A DNA stretch of 64,000 bases from Clostridia bacterium (lineage in GTDB: Bacteria; Bacillota_A; Clostridia; Oscillospirales; CAG-272): contig JAFTUD010000013.1 of assembly GCA_017466455.1 (NCBI GenBank), forward strand, positions 1 through 64,000, in the 5' to 3' direction. A model generated the notes under the pieces. It was not told the origin of the DNA. It saw only the letters and a list, made by a program, of their open reading frames with translations, and did no database searches. A program made the translations under genes and the position numbers. The first letter of the stretch is position 1; every line of letters starts with the position of its first letter. Of this stretch, positions 1 through 7,064 are shown in pieces.

Positions 1-273
1 AAAAAGGATACGACGATCGCAAAGCAATTATTGCGTTCTGCTACAAGTGTAGGTGCGAATATAATCGAAGCGATTTAAGGACACAGTAAAGCGGATTTTA
101 TTTCAAAATTGCATATCTCTTCGAAAGAAACGGGCGAGAGTATTTATTGGCTCACCTTGCTGAAACGAACAAATTTAATTACGTATGATTTCGATAAATT
201 GCTATCATTAGCCGAAGAAATCAAACGTATGTTGATTGCCTCGCTTAACACCGCAAAGGAGAACAAGCTATGA
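1..273 (+). pseudogene. Four-helix-bundle (23S rRNA intervening-sequence type) protein, 3' part with in-frame stop
   Basis: The first reading frame encodes the C-terminal two thirds of a small helical protein of the four-helix-bundle family first described from 23S rRNA intervening sequences; the 5' end lies outside the window. The family signature is clear: QLLRSATSVGANIIEA, then GHSKADFISKL, then SIYWLTLL. A TAA at 76-78 interrupts the frame where relatives usually have one residue between EA(V/I) and G(Q/H)SK, and the frame then stays open for 64 codons to the TGA at 271-273. One base change from a TAT or TAC tyrosine codon would explain the stop, so this looks like a recent nonsense mutation. 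The molecular role of the family is not well established. A sequencing error cannot be excluded. Confidence 0.75.
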
Positions 274-464
274 AGAAAATCAACATTATACAGCTAATAG
301 CATCAATTTGCTTATTGATAGGAAGCATTATAAATCTTTTGAACCTTATCGTAGAAATTCCGTTTGGTTTATATGTATGCACAGGACCGCTTCTTTTGGT
401 TTCAATAGTATTGTTTGCTATTGTTATTGTTAAACAGATCAAAAGCAAGAGTGACAAGAAATAG
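270..464 (+). CDS. Small two-helix membrane protein
   Basis: A 64-residue protein with two hydrophobic segments (about residues 7-27 and 33-55) and a lysine-rich C-terminal tail (KQIKSKSDKK). It is probably an inner-membrane hairpin with both ends in the cytoplasm. Its ATG overlaps the stop of the upstream four-helix-bundle frame in an ATGA arrangement, and AAGGAG lies a few bases upstream inside that frame, so the two were probably translated as a coupled pair. I do not recognise the family. Composition and the overlap support a real gene, but small size keeps confidence moderate. Confidence 0.55.
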   Translation: MKKINIIQLIASICLLIGSIINLLNLIVEIPFGLYVCTGPLLLVSIVLFAIVIVKQIKSKSDKK

Positions 465-608
465 ACATACACACCTTTGCCGTGATTAAAACACGCCAGT
501 TCAAAATCAAACAAAAAGTGGCGAAAATATCTTTTTTATCGCCCCTTCACAACGAAAAGCCCCCTCCATTAGCTTCGGGTTCTAAAGGATAGTTTTGAAT
601 AGTTTAAA

Positions 609-638
609 AGCCTCGACAGGTAATTTTCTGTCGAGGCT
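609..638 (+). terminator. Hairpin in the 465-795 gap
   Basis: An 11-bp perfect stem, AGCCTCGACAG pairing with CTGTCGAGGCT. The bases after it (GAATTTATTTC) are T-rich but not a solid run, so it is a weak or factor-assisted terminator. A near twin lies after the next gene at 1925-1958. Apart from this hairpin and the promoter at 735-762, nothing else stands out in the 331-base gap. Confidence 0.5.
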
Positions 639-734
639 GAATTTATTTCAATGCATTCATGCAATAAACACATTTATATGTTATAATAAACTCAACGCAA
701 AGTTGAATCGAACTCATTTTTAAGTCGCTTCTTT

Positions 735-762
735 TTGTGCAAGCAATATGCGATAATATAAT
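735..762 (+). promoter_or_regulatory. Promoter of the XRE regulator
   Basis: TTGTGC, a 16-base spacer and TATAAT, about 33 bases before the ATG at 796, which has GGAGG upstream. Confidence 0.6.
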
Positions 763-795
763 CACAAACCAATTACCTAAAATGGAGGTTCGATT

Positions 796-1920
796 ATGAA
801 AGAAACAATGGGGCAGATCATACGCCGATTACGTAAAGAAAGAAATCTTACACAAGAAGAGCTTGCCGAGCAGCTTGGTGTTACTTTTCAAGCTGTTTCA
901 AAATGGGAAAATGATACCGGAATGCCTGACATTTCGCAAGTTGTTCCGATAGCGCATGTGTTTGGCGTGAGTACAGACGTGTTGTTCGGAACATTTGGAA
1001 CAAATGATACGGAAGAAGTATGGAAAATAGTCAATAACGCTCAAGCTCTTCTTTCGCGCCCACTTACCTCTGAAAGTCTTTTCCAAAAATATCTTGCTGT
1101 AAAAGAAGGATTGAAGCTATATCCCAACAATACAATTCTTCTTATGCACTGTTTGGAAACGGGTATTGCACTCTCCTATCCCGAAAACGATGAGCTTTAT
1201 GATTCTGAACACGCCGAGGATATCTATAAAGAATGTGTAAGATATGCCAATCTTGTTATCTCATATTCAAAGAACATTTCAGATGTTTTGCGCGCTCATA
1301 TGATAATGGTTATTTTGCACTCGGCGTATGGAAATTTTGAGAAAGCATGGTTTCATGCGGAACAATTTCCGTATCGTGCCGACTTTAATAATCATGTTAT
1401 GTACGCATACTATGCGCATTGGAAAAAGGATTACAAGCGAGAAGCCCAAAGCTGCCAATATGGATTTGTGCACTATCTTGAGGGGATGCTAAATATAAAC
1501 GTAAAGCTTGCAAAAAGCTATATGTTGCAAGAAAAATATAAAGATGCAGCGAGTGTCTTGGAAACCTCTCTTGAATTGATACAGTGTATTTTTAAAGATA
1601 ATGAGGTTTTGCCGCCCATTCATCATCGTGAGCATGGTGATCTCTATGCACTTCTTGCAGAGATTTATCTAAAAGACGGAGATCCTGATAAAGCTCTATC
1701 GTATCTTGAAAAAATGGTGAATTACGATTTAAATGATTATGCGACGATAGATAGTAATACTAAGACAAAAACTCCGCTTTTGAATTTGATTCCTCACGGA
1801 TTGTACCACAAGAGGATTGATCGACATCAGAATTTAGTAACCAAGCTTGCTGATCCTCGATTTGAATCCTTAAAAACAAATGAAAGGTATCAAATGCTGA
1901 TCAACTTAGTTAACGAATGA
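796..1920 (+). CDS. XRE-family regulator with a C-terminal helical-repeat region
   Basis: 374 residues. Residues 8-62 form a Cro/C1-type helix-turn-helix (IRRLRKERNLTQEELAEQLG, then VTFQAVSKWEND), matching the version common in Firmicutes regulators. The remaining 300 residues are helical and TPR-like, with alternating aromatic and alanine positions and motifs such as YKDAASVLETSLELI and DPDKALSYLEKMV. Such helical domains often sense a peptide or protein partner. It stands alone: no partner gene is adjacent, a promoter lies immediately upstream, and hairpins flank it on both sides, so it is probably monocistronic. The target is unknown. An Rgg/PlcR-like peptide sensor is possible, but no peptide gene is visible nearby. 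Confidence 0.9.
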   Translation: MKETMGQIIRRLRKERNLTQEELAEQLGVTFQAVSKWENDTGMPDISQVVPIAHVFGVSTDVLFGTFGTNDTEEVWKIVNNAQALLSRPLTSESLFQKYLAVKEGLKLYPNNTILLMHCLETGIALSYPENDELYDSEHAEDIYKECVRYANLVISYSKNISDVLRAHMIMVILHSAYGNFEKAWFHAEQFPYRADFNNHVMYAYYAHWKKDYKREAQSCQYGFVHYLEGMLNINVKLAKSYMLQEKYKDAASVLETSLELIQCIFKDNEVLPPIHHREHGDLYALLAEIYLKDGDPDKALSYLEKMVNYDLNDYATIDSNTKTKTPLLNLIPHGLYHKRIDRHQNLVTKLADPRFESLKTNERYQMLINLVNE

Positions 1921-1924
1921 TTGT

Positions 1925-1958
1925 AGCCTCCGACAGGGATTATTCCTTGTCGGAGGCT
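1925..1958 (+). terminator. Terminator hairpin after the XRE regulator
   Basis: Perfect 11-bp stem AGCCTCCGACA / TGTCGGAGGCT followed by TGTTGTATTATT. It closely resembles the hairpin at 609-638, so the gene lies between two related hairpins. Confidence 0.6.
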
Positions 1959-2014
1959 TGTTGTATTATTTGAATTGCACCACCACAATAGTGGTGAAAT
2001 AGACATAAAAAGAA

Positions 2015-2044
2015 GATAACTTGCAAATTTCTTTGCAAGTTATC
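2015..2044 (-). terminator. Terminator of the phosphoesterase lipoprotein pair
   Basis: Perfect 13-bp stem GATAACTTGCAAA / TTTGCAAGTTATC with a 4-base loop. On the minus strand it is followed by TTCTTTTTAT, which suits the end of the leftward genes that stop at 2131. A smaller palindrome, CACCACAATAGTGGTG, lies just to its left. Confidence 0.65.
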
Positions 2045-2130
2045 AACATTAAAATATTACGAAAAATTAGTGATAAACAAACACATCTAAATATATTTGT
2101 CTATTTTGTTCCTCGTCGTTACAGCGTCCA

Positions 2131-3975
2131 TTATTCGTTAGGAAGGGTTGCGGTTGTATAATCCTCAACGAGCATTATGTTATCAATATAGAATGGCTGA
2201 TTTAGGTAGGTATCGCCCTCGGGGAGTGATGCGAAGAAGTAAAGACCGAGCATTGCGGTATTTTCATTTACTCTCTTTGTTCCCTGACGGAAATCGGCAA
2301 TCGGGAATGCGAAATATCCCTTCTTACCAAGCACTGTGCCGTCCTGCTCTGTTCCAAAGCATCCGTCATCGCCATGCTTTAGCTCCTTCCATTCGGCTGA
2401 GCCGTCGGCGAGGTAGTAGAATTTAGGCGTCTTTCCGTTATTATCATCAGTTCTGTACGGTGCTTCTACTCCGTCGGTGGAAACAATACCGATTGATGCC
2501 TTTGCAAATTCAACCTTTGTGAAGTCGCACCACATAACGATATATTTATTCGTTCCGATCTTACCTGCGGAGATGGAGAGCGCGAACTCAAAGCCCTTGA
2601 TGTTTCCGCGGGAGATTTCAAGCGCGCTTGAGCCTGCAACGCCAAGACCTGTTTCGGAAATCTTGATTACTGTATTACCTACAAGACCCTCGCTTCCGTA
2701 GCCCGATACGGTTGGAGAAACGGAGCCCGAGTTGAAGTTATGAAGAAGAGTGTTTGCGGGGATTTGATTATACTCAATTCTCTTGATTACATATTCAACC
2801 TTGGTTGGAACATCATCCATCTTAGATGCGTCAAGGTCAAACCATCTTGAGCCCTGAACCTCCTCATCGGTGTAGGACATATTACTGATGTTAGGCGACG
2901 CGCAAAGCTTTACGCCCTTATAGTTATACATATAGTCGTTTATGTGGTCGTGTCCTGTAACGATAGCCTTTACATCGCCAAGCTCCCAAATAGTTTCAAG
3001 AAGCTCGGTATCCTCGTTTGAGGAGTGAGCCATTTCGTTATACTCACCTGTCCACTCATAAACCTGCTCTTTATTGTTCTTATAAGAGTTTGCAGTTCTG
3101 TTTTCGATAAGCGGAATATGGAATGCCATAATTCCGGGAACCTGCTCACCGTTATTATATTCCTTGATGAGGTTAGAGCTGTCCTTATACCACTGAATCT
3201 GGTCATCTCTTATGTAGTCGTAGCCACCGCCCTCAAGGTATGCGCCCGAGTCGAGCAACCATACGAGTGAGCCGAGCTGACCGTTATCCTTATATACGCC
3301 AAAAACGCAGTTTCCTGTGCCCGAAATATCGGCAACATCCTTTGATATGCAATATTCATAGGATTGCCAAATGGGGTGCTGTTCCGCCTGAGTCATTCCA
3401 CTCTCGTGGTCGTGGTTTCCGTATACATGGCACCACGGAATCTCTTTTTGCTCAATGTAGCTTACCAAGGCGTCAATATTTTGCTTTAGCTTGTCTTTAT
3501 CAGATGAGCCGATTGTGTTGTCGCCTGTGAAGATAATGAGATTTGGATTAATTCTGTCAACGAGGGATTTAATTCTCGCCTTGATGTCGTTTACCTGAGT
3601 CTGGCTTCCCCATGCGGTGATATGCGCATCGGCAAGAACCATAACTCTGAATGAGCCGTCCTCGTTATAGGTTAGCTTGTGCTTTGTTGCGACAAGAGCC
3701 TCAACCTTTGACTTTACCTCGGCACTTGCGGTGCTTTGCCAAAGTGAGGGGTCTACTTCCCCGCCCTCGGTGCTTGAGCTTTCATCGTAATCCTCATCAT
3801 CCTCAAAGGATACGCTTTCGCTCTCGGATTGGCTCTCGCTTTCGCTTGAGCTTTCTTGTGACTGACTTTCGCTCTGACTTGAGCTTTCGCTTTCCTCATC
3901 GTCACCGCAGGCAACTGCTGTCAAAACGAGCATTATTGCAAGGGCGAAAATGAGCATAAATTTCAAAAATTTCAT
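2131..3975 (-). CDS. Metallophosphoesterase lipoprotein (first of a tandem pair)
   Basis: 614 residues. A lipoprotein signal ends at Cys23 (TAVAC), followed by a Ser/Glu/Gln stalk to about residue 72. A calcineurin-like phosphoesterase domain runs from about 105 to 375 with the metal-binding motifs in order: LADAH (Asp115, His117), FTGDN (Asp152), YGNHDHE (Asn187, His188), an internal AFHIPL, and VTGHDH. The last 200 residues resemble a beta-sandwich carbohydrate-binding-like module ending in YIDNIMLVEDY. It should sit on the outer face of the membrane and hydrolyse a phosphomonoester or phosphodiester; the substrate cannot be read from sequence. The neighbouring gene upstream is a close paralogue 50 bases away, so the two are probably co-transcribed. 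The start has AAGGAG. Confidence 0.9.
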   Translation of the reverse strand: MKFLKFMLIFALAIMLVLTAVACGDDEESESSSQSESQSQESSSESESQSESESVSFEDDEDYDESSSTEGGEVDPSLWQSTASAEVKSKVEALVATKHKLTYNEDGSFRVMVLADAHITAWGSQTQVNDIKARIKSLVDRINPNLIIFTGDNTIGSSDKDKLKQNIDALVSYIEQKEIPWCHVYGNHDHESGMTQAEQHPIWQSYEYCISKDVADISGTGNCVFGVYKDNGQLGSLVWLLDSGAYLEGGGYDYIRDDQIQWYKDSSNLIKEYNNGEQVPGIMAFHIPLIENRTANSYKNNKEQVYEWTGEYNEMAHSSNEDTELLETIWELGDVKAIVTGHDHINDYMYNYKGVKLCASPNISNMSYTDEEVQGSRWFDLDASKMDDVPTKVEYVIKRIEYNQIPANTLLHNFNSGSVSPTVSGYGSEGLVGNTVIKISETGLGVAGSSALEISRGNIKGFEFALSISAGKIGTNKYIVMWCDFTKVEFAKASIGIVSTDGVEAPYRTDDNNGKTPKFYYLADGSAEWKELKHGDDGCFGTEQDGTVLGKKGYFAFPIADFRQGTKRVNENTAMLGLYFFASLPEGDTYLNQPFYIDNIMLVEDYTTATLPNE

Positions 3976-4025
3976 ACCGTGTTCTCCTTATATTATATAA
4001 AATTTAGCAAATTTGATTGACATTT

Positions 4026-5915
4026 TTATTCCGTCGGAAGCTCGACTGTCAGATAATTTTCAACGAGCATAATGTTATCAATGTAGAATGGTTTATTTAG
4101 GTATGTTTCTCCCCAATAGAGTGAAGCATACATATAAAATCCTGTGATAAGTGTGTTTTCGTTAGGAACATTTGAGCCTTGACGGAAATCGGCAATCGGG
4201 AATGCGAAGTATCCCTTTTTGCCCATTACCGAGCCTCCGTCGTCCTGACCGAAGCAACCGTCACCGCCGTGTGAGAGTTCAACCCATTCGCTTGCACCGT
4301 CGGCAAGGTAGTAATACTTTGGTGATGTGCCGTCGTTATCGTCGGTTCTATATGGAAGCTCCACACCGCCGTCAGATGCAAAACCTGTGCATGCTTTTCT
4401 AAAATTAACCTGTGTGAAATCGCACCACATAACAAGGTATTTATTTGTTCCTATCTTACCTGTTTCGGTTTCGAGGACAAATTCAAAGTTACCGACATTA
4501 TCACGCTTGATTTCGAGTGCGTCCGAACCGCCAACACCCTTTCCTGTTGCGATTTGGATTGTTGCGTTGCCTTGCATTGGATCACTTGACCAACCCGATA
4601 TGGTAGGCTCTTGAAGTGTGCTTTCAAAGTCAAAGAGGACCTTGTTTGCCTCAATGGTGTTGAAATCATCGGAGTCGAGGCGCTTTTTGATATAGGTTAC
4701 ATATGTAGGGATATCATCCATTGTGCTTGCATTCAGATCAAACACTCTTGCGCCCTGATAATTTGCATCAAAGTATGTTAGGTCGCTAATGTTGGGCGAG
4801 GATGAGAGCTTTACGCCCTTATAGTTATAAAGGTAGTCGTTTTTATGGTCGTGACCTGTAACGATTGCCTTTACATCGCCAAGCTCAAGAATTGTTTCAA
4901 AAAGGATTGTATCGGTCTTTGACGGACACATAGCCTCATTTAGTGAGCCTTGTACCTCGGTAACGAGTGTTTTATCGTTGCGGTTATTGTGTGCCTCTAC
5001 ATTTTCAATAAGAGGAATATGGAATGCCATAAGTCCGGGGACACTTACTCCGCCATTATATTCTTTAATGAGAAGTGATGTTTCTTTATACCATTCGATT
5101 TGGCTACGCTTTATGTAGTCGTAACCACCCTTTGCGTTGTCGTATGCGCCCGAATCAAGACACCAAACAAGTGAGCCGAGCGAACCGTCCGCTTTATAAA
5201 CACCGAGGACATAGTTTCCTGTTCCCGAAACGCTAATACCCGCAGTATTTGACATTTCGTTTATATCTCTTGATACGCAGTATTCATAACTTTCATAAAT
5301 TGCTTGTTGTTGTGACCAGGAAAGTGCGTTTTCGTGGTCGTGATTTCCGTACACATGGCACCACGGAATTTCCTTTTCTTCAATGTAGCTTACCAAGACA
5401 TCAATATTTGCCCTTAGCTTTGCCTCGGTGCTTGAATTTATCGTATTATCACCTGTGAAGATAACGAGATTTGGCAAAACCTCATCAACGAGCATTTTAA
5501 TTCTATCTTTAACTGCCTTGACTTTCGTTTGGTCAGATGTTGCGTCCATATGCGCATCGGCAATTATCAACACTCTAAACGAGCCGTCATCGTTATAGGT
5601 GAGCTTGTGTTTTGTTTCAAGGATTGAAAGCACCTTTTCCTTCACCTCGCTATCAACTTCGCTCTCGCTTTCGGATTCGCTTTCGGACGAGGAGCTTTCA
5701 TCATCGGTTGATGAGCTTTCATCTTCTTCATCGTAGATGAAAGAATTGCTTTCGCTTTCCTTTTCGCTCTCGCTTTGGCTTGAACTTTCGCTTGAGCTTT
5801 GTTGTGATTGGCTTTGACTTGATGTTGAGCTTTCTTCATCATCACCGCAAGAAACCGCACTAAAAACAAGTGCAAGTGCAAGTGCCAAAAATAGAAATAA
5901 TTTTAAAAATCTCAT
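4026..5915 (-). CDS. Metallophosphoesterase lipoprotein (second of a tandem pair)
   Basis: 629 residues with the same layout as its downstream neighbour: a lipoprotein signal (FSAVSC), a longer acidic Ser/Glu stalk (about 24-92), a calcineurin-like phosphoesterase with IADAH, FTGDN, YGNHDHE, AFHIPL and VTGHDH, and the same C-terminal module ending YIDNIMLVENY. Most of the two proteins align without gaps outside the stalk, which points to a tandem gene duplication with rapid change of the stalk. AAAGGGGAA precedes the ATG and a good promoter lies at 5948-5976, probably serving both copies. Surface-exposed phosphate or nucleotide scavenging is one possible role; this is inference. Confidence 0.9.
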   Translation of the reverse strand: MRFLKLFLFLALALALVFSAVSCGDDEESSTSSQSQSQQSSSESSSQSESEKESESNSFIYDEEDESSSTDDESSSSESESESESEVDSEVKEKVLSILETKHKLTYNDDGSFRVLIIADAHMDATSDQTKVKAVKDRIKMLVDEVLPNLVIFTGDNTINSSTEAKLRANIDVLVSYIEEKEIPWCHVYGNHDHENALSWSQQQAIYESYEYCVSRDINEMSNTAGISVSGTGNYVLGVYKADGSLGSLVWCLDSGAYDNAKGGYDYIKRSQIEWYKETSLLIKEYNGGVSVPGLMAFHIPLIENVEAHNNRNDKTLVTEVQGSLNEAMCPSKTDTILFETILELGDVKAIVTGHDHKNDYLYNYKGVKLSSSPNISDLTYFDANYQGARVFDLNASTMDDIPTYVTYIKKRLDSDDFNTIEANKVLFDFESTLQEPTISGWSSDPMQGNATIQIATGKGVGGSDALEIKRDNVGNFEFVLETETGKIGTNKYLVMWCDFTQVNFRKACTGFASDGGVELPYRTDDNDGTSPKYYYLADGASEWVELSHGGDGCFGQDDGGSVMGKKGYFAFPIADFRQGSNVPNENTLITGFYMYASLYWGETYLNKPFYIDNIMLVENYLTVELPTE

Positions 5916-5947
5916 ATATTTTCCCCTTTAAGATTGTTTACTATGTT

Positions 5948-5976
5948 ATTTTAACATATATTACATATAAAATCAA
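5948..5976 (-). promoter_or_regulatory. Promoter of the phosphoesterase pair
   Basis: On the minus strand TTGATT, a 17-base spacer and TAAAAT, about 32 bases before the start codon at 5915. Confidence 0.7.
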
Positions 5977-5981
5977 GTAAA

Positions 5982-6019
5982 AAAGGCGTTTTTTGTTAAA
6001 AATAAACAAAAACGCCTTT
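5982..6019. terminator. Terminator after the HAD gene
   Basis: A long stem, AAAGGCGTTTTT paired with AAAAACGCCTTT, rich in T/A on both arms and therefore potentially bidirectional. It lies 21 bases beyond the stop of the leftward HAD gene. Confidence 0.75.
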
Positions 6020-6040
6020 GCGTTAGTTTTATGAGATTTT

Positions 6041-6646
6041 TCAGTCAAGGACGGAGTCAAGATAAGATTTAAGTTTTTCGGCATTGCCGTCAAAGAGATA
6101 GGCATTAAGACCGAAGTCGCGTGCGCCCTTTACATTATTTTCGTTATCATCAATGAAAATTGTTTCGGCGGGATTAAGGTCAAATTTCTCACACAGGTGG
6201 GCGAAAATCTCCCTTTTTGGCTTGGTTATGCCTATTCTTGCGGAGAAAATGCGGTTCGGTATGTGCTTTAAAATCGGAATTTCATCGGCGTGGTCGGCAA
6301 AATAGTGCGATATGTTAGAAAGCACGAAAAGTCCTACCCTGTGGTTGTTTTTTAGGTGCAGTACAAGGTCGCTCATGCCCTCAATCTCGGGGATATTGTA
6401 TATCCAGCTTCTATATATTTTCTCGCTCACCTCGTGAAGCCTCTTTGGTAAGCGATTTTTTATCTCGGTAAGGGTTTCTTCATCTGTTATTGTGCCTGCG
6501 TCAAGTCTATCCCAATAAAGGCGGTCAAAAACGACCTCGCAAAGAAGCTCCCTGTCCTCGGGGTCGGTGACATACACGCCTACCATATATTCGGGCTGAA
6601 AATAGACAAGCACCTGTCCGAAATCAAAAACTATATTCTTAATCAT
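6041..6646 (-). CDS. HAD-superfamily hydrolase
   Basis: 201 residues from the ATG at 6646, chosen because AAGGAG precedes it; a GTG-initiated reading 13 codons longer overlaps the promoter and is less likely. Motif I is VFDFGQVLV, the form with Gly in place of the second Asp seen in many YihX-like HAD phosphatases. Motif II is FVLSNIS, the motif III lysine is in ITKPKREIF, and motif IV is IFIDDNENNVKGA. The insert between motifs I and II is helical, the cap type of subfamily IA. It is probably a cytoplasmic sugar-phosphate or nucleotide phosphatase of unknown substrate. It has its own promoter and terminator. Confidence 0.88.
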   Translation of the reverse strand: MIKNIVFDFGQVLVYFQPEYMVGVYVTDPEDRELLCEVVFDRLYWDRLDAGTITDEETLTEIKNRLPKRLHEVSEKIYRSWIYNIPEIEGMSDLVLHLKNNHRVGLFVLSNISHYFADHADEIPILKHIPNRIFSARIGITKPKREIFAHLCEKFDLNPAETIFIDDNENNVKGARDFGLNAYLFDGNAEKLKSYLDSVLD

Positions 6647-6675
6647 AATTTGCTCCTTGAATTTTATGTGATAAC

Positions 6676-6704
6676 ATTTTAGCACAAGCTTCTAAAAAAG
6701 TCAA
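6676..6704 (-). promoter_or_regulatory. Promoter of the HAD gene
   Basis: On the minus strand TTGACT, a 17-base spacer and TAAAAT, about 30 bases before the chosen ATG. Confidence 0.75.
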
Positions 6705-6730
6705 GAAAATAATATACATTTCTGCGAACT

Positions 6731-6952
6731 GATGAGATGCAACGCAGGCGTTAATGAGATACACGGCTCTGCCGTGGTGATTACGAGCAAAGCGAGTAAC
6801 AAGGTTCCGACTGCAAAAATGCTATCTGATTTTTGCAAATTGCGGAGCAATCCGTTTGTTAAAACGGCAAGTCGGGTTCTTCTATGCAATCTCGCGGGCG
6901 AGATTGATAATTCATTTTTGTGCAAATTGCACAAAAATGAATCCCCCCCCCC
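6731..6952. repeat. Hairpin chain A with poly-C tract
   Basis: A gap made almost entirely of consecutive short hairpins. AACGC/GCGTT and CACGGC/GCCGTG are joined by the linker AATGAGATA. TTAC-GA-GC/GC-GA-GTAA has tandem G-A mismatches. GCAAAAA/TTTTTGC, TTGC/GCAA, CCGTTT/AAACGG and a 9-bp CAATCTCGC/GCGAGATTG follow. The last is a 14-bp stem with a 1-base loop at 6912-6940. Ten C residues follow at 6943-6952. The linker GATGAGATRC recurs, inverted, in chain E at 39.4 kb, which also ends near ten C residues. No coding function is evident, although one frame stays open through it into the LRR gene. Confidence 0.7.
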
Positions 6953-6971
6953 TATTTTTGTGCAAAATGAC

Positions 6972-7000
6972 TTGACATATAATTTAATATATGATAATAT
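6972..7000 (+). promoter_or_regulatory. Promoter of the secreted LRR protein
   Basis: TTGACA, a 17-base spacer and TAATAT, leaving a leader of about 58 bases. A 6-bp hairpin (GTCGAG/CTCGAC) lies in the leader about 15 bases before the ribosome-binding site. Confidence 0.75.
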
Positions 7001-7064
7001 AACATTACAAAAATATTTATTTTATAATGGGTGTCGAGCCTCTCGACCCCGTAAGGAGAAAAAG

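Noticed and set aside
1..270. Readthrough of the TAA at 76-78 as selenocysteine, pyrrolysine or an altered code
   Set aside because: TAA is used as a normal stop by many intact genes here and is not a recoding codon for those residues; a point mutation is simpler.
3651..3953. Plus-strand frames antisense to the Ser/Glu stalks of the lipoproteins (also near 39000-39300)
   Set aside because: Low-complexity stalk codons leave the opposite strand open by chance; the products are Arg/Leu/Ser-rich without any known pattern.
6732..7064. N-terminal extension of the secreted LRR protein through hairpin chain A and the poly-C tract, which would make the tract a translational phase switch
   Set aside because: A clear ribosome-binding site, ATG and signal peptide begin at 7065, and a consensus promoter lies between the tract and that start. 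The upstream peptide has no plausible composition.
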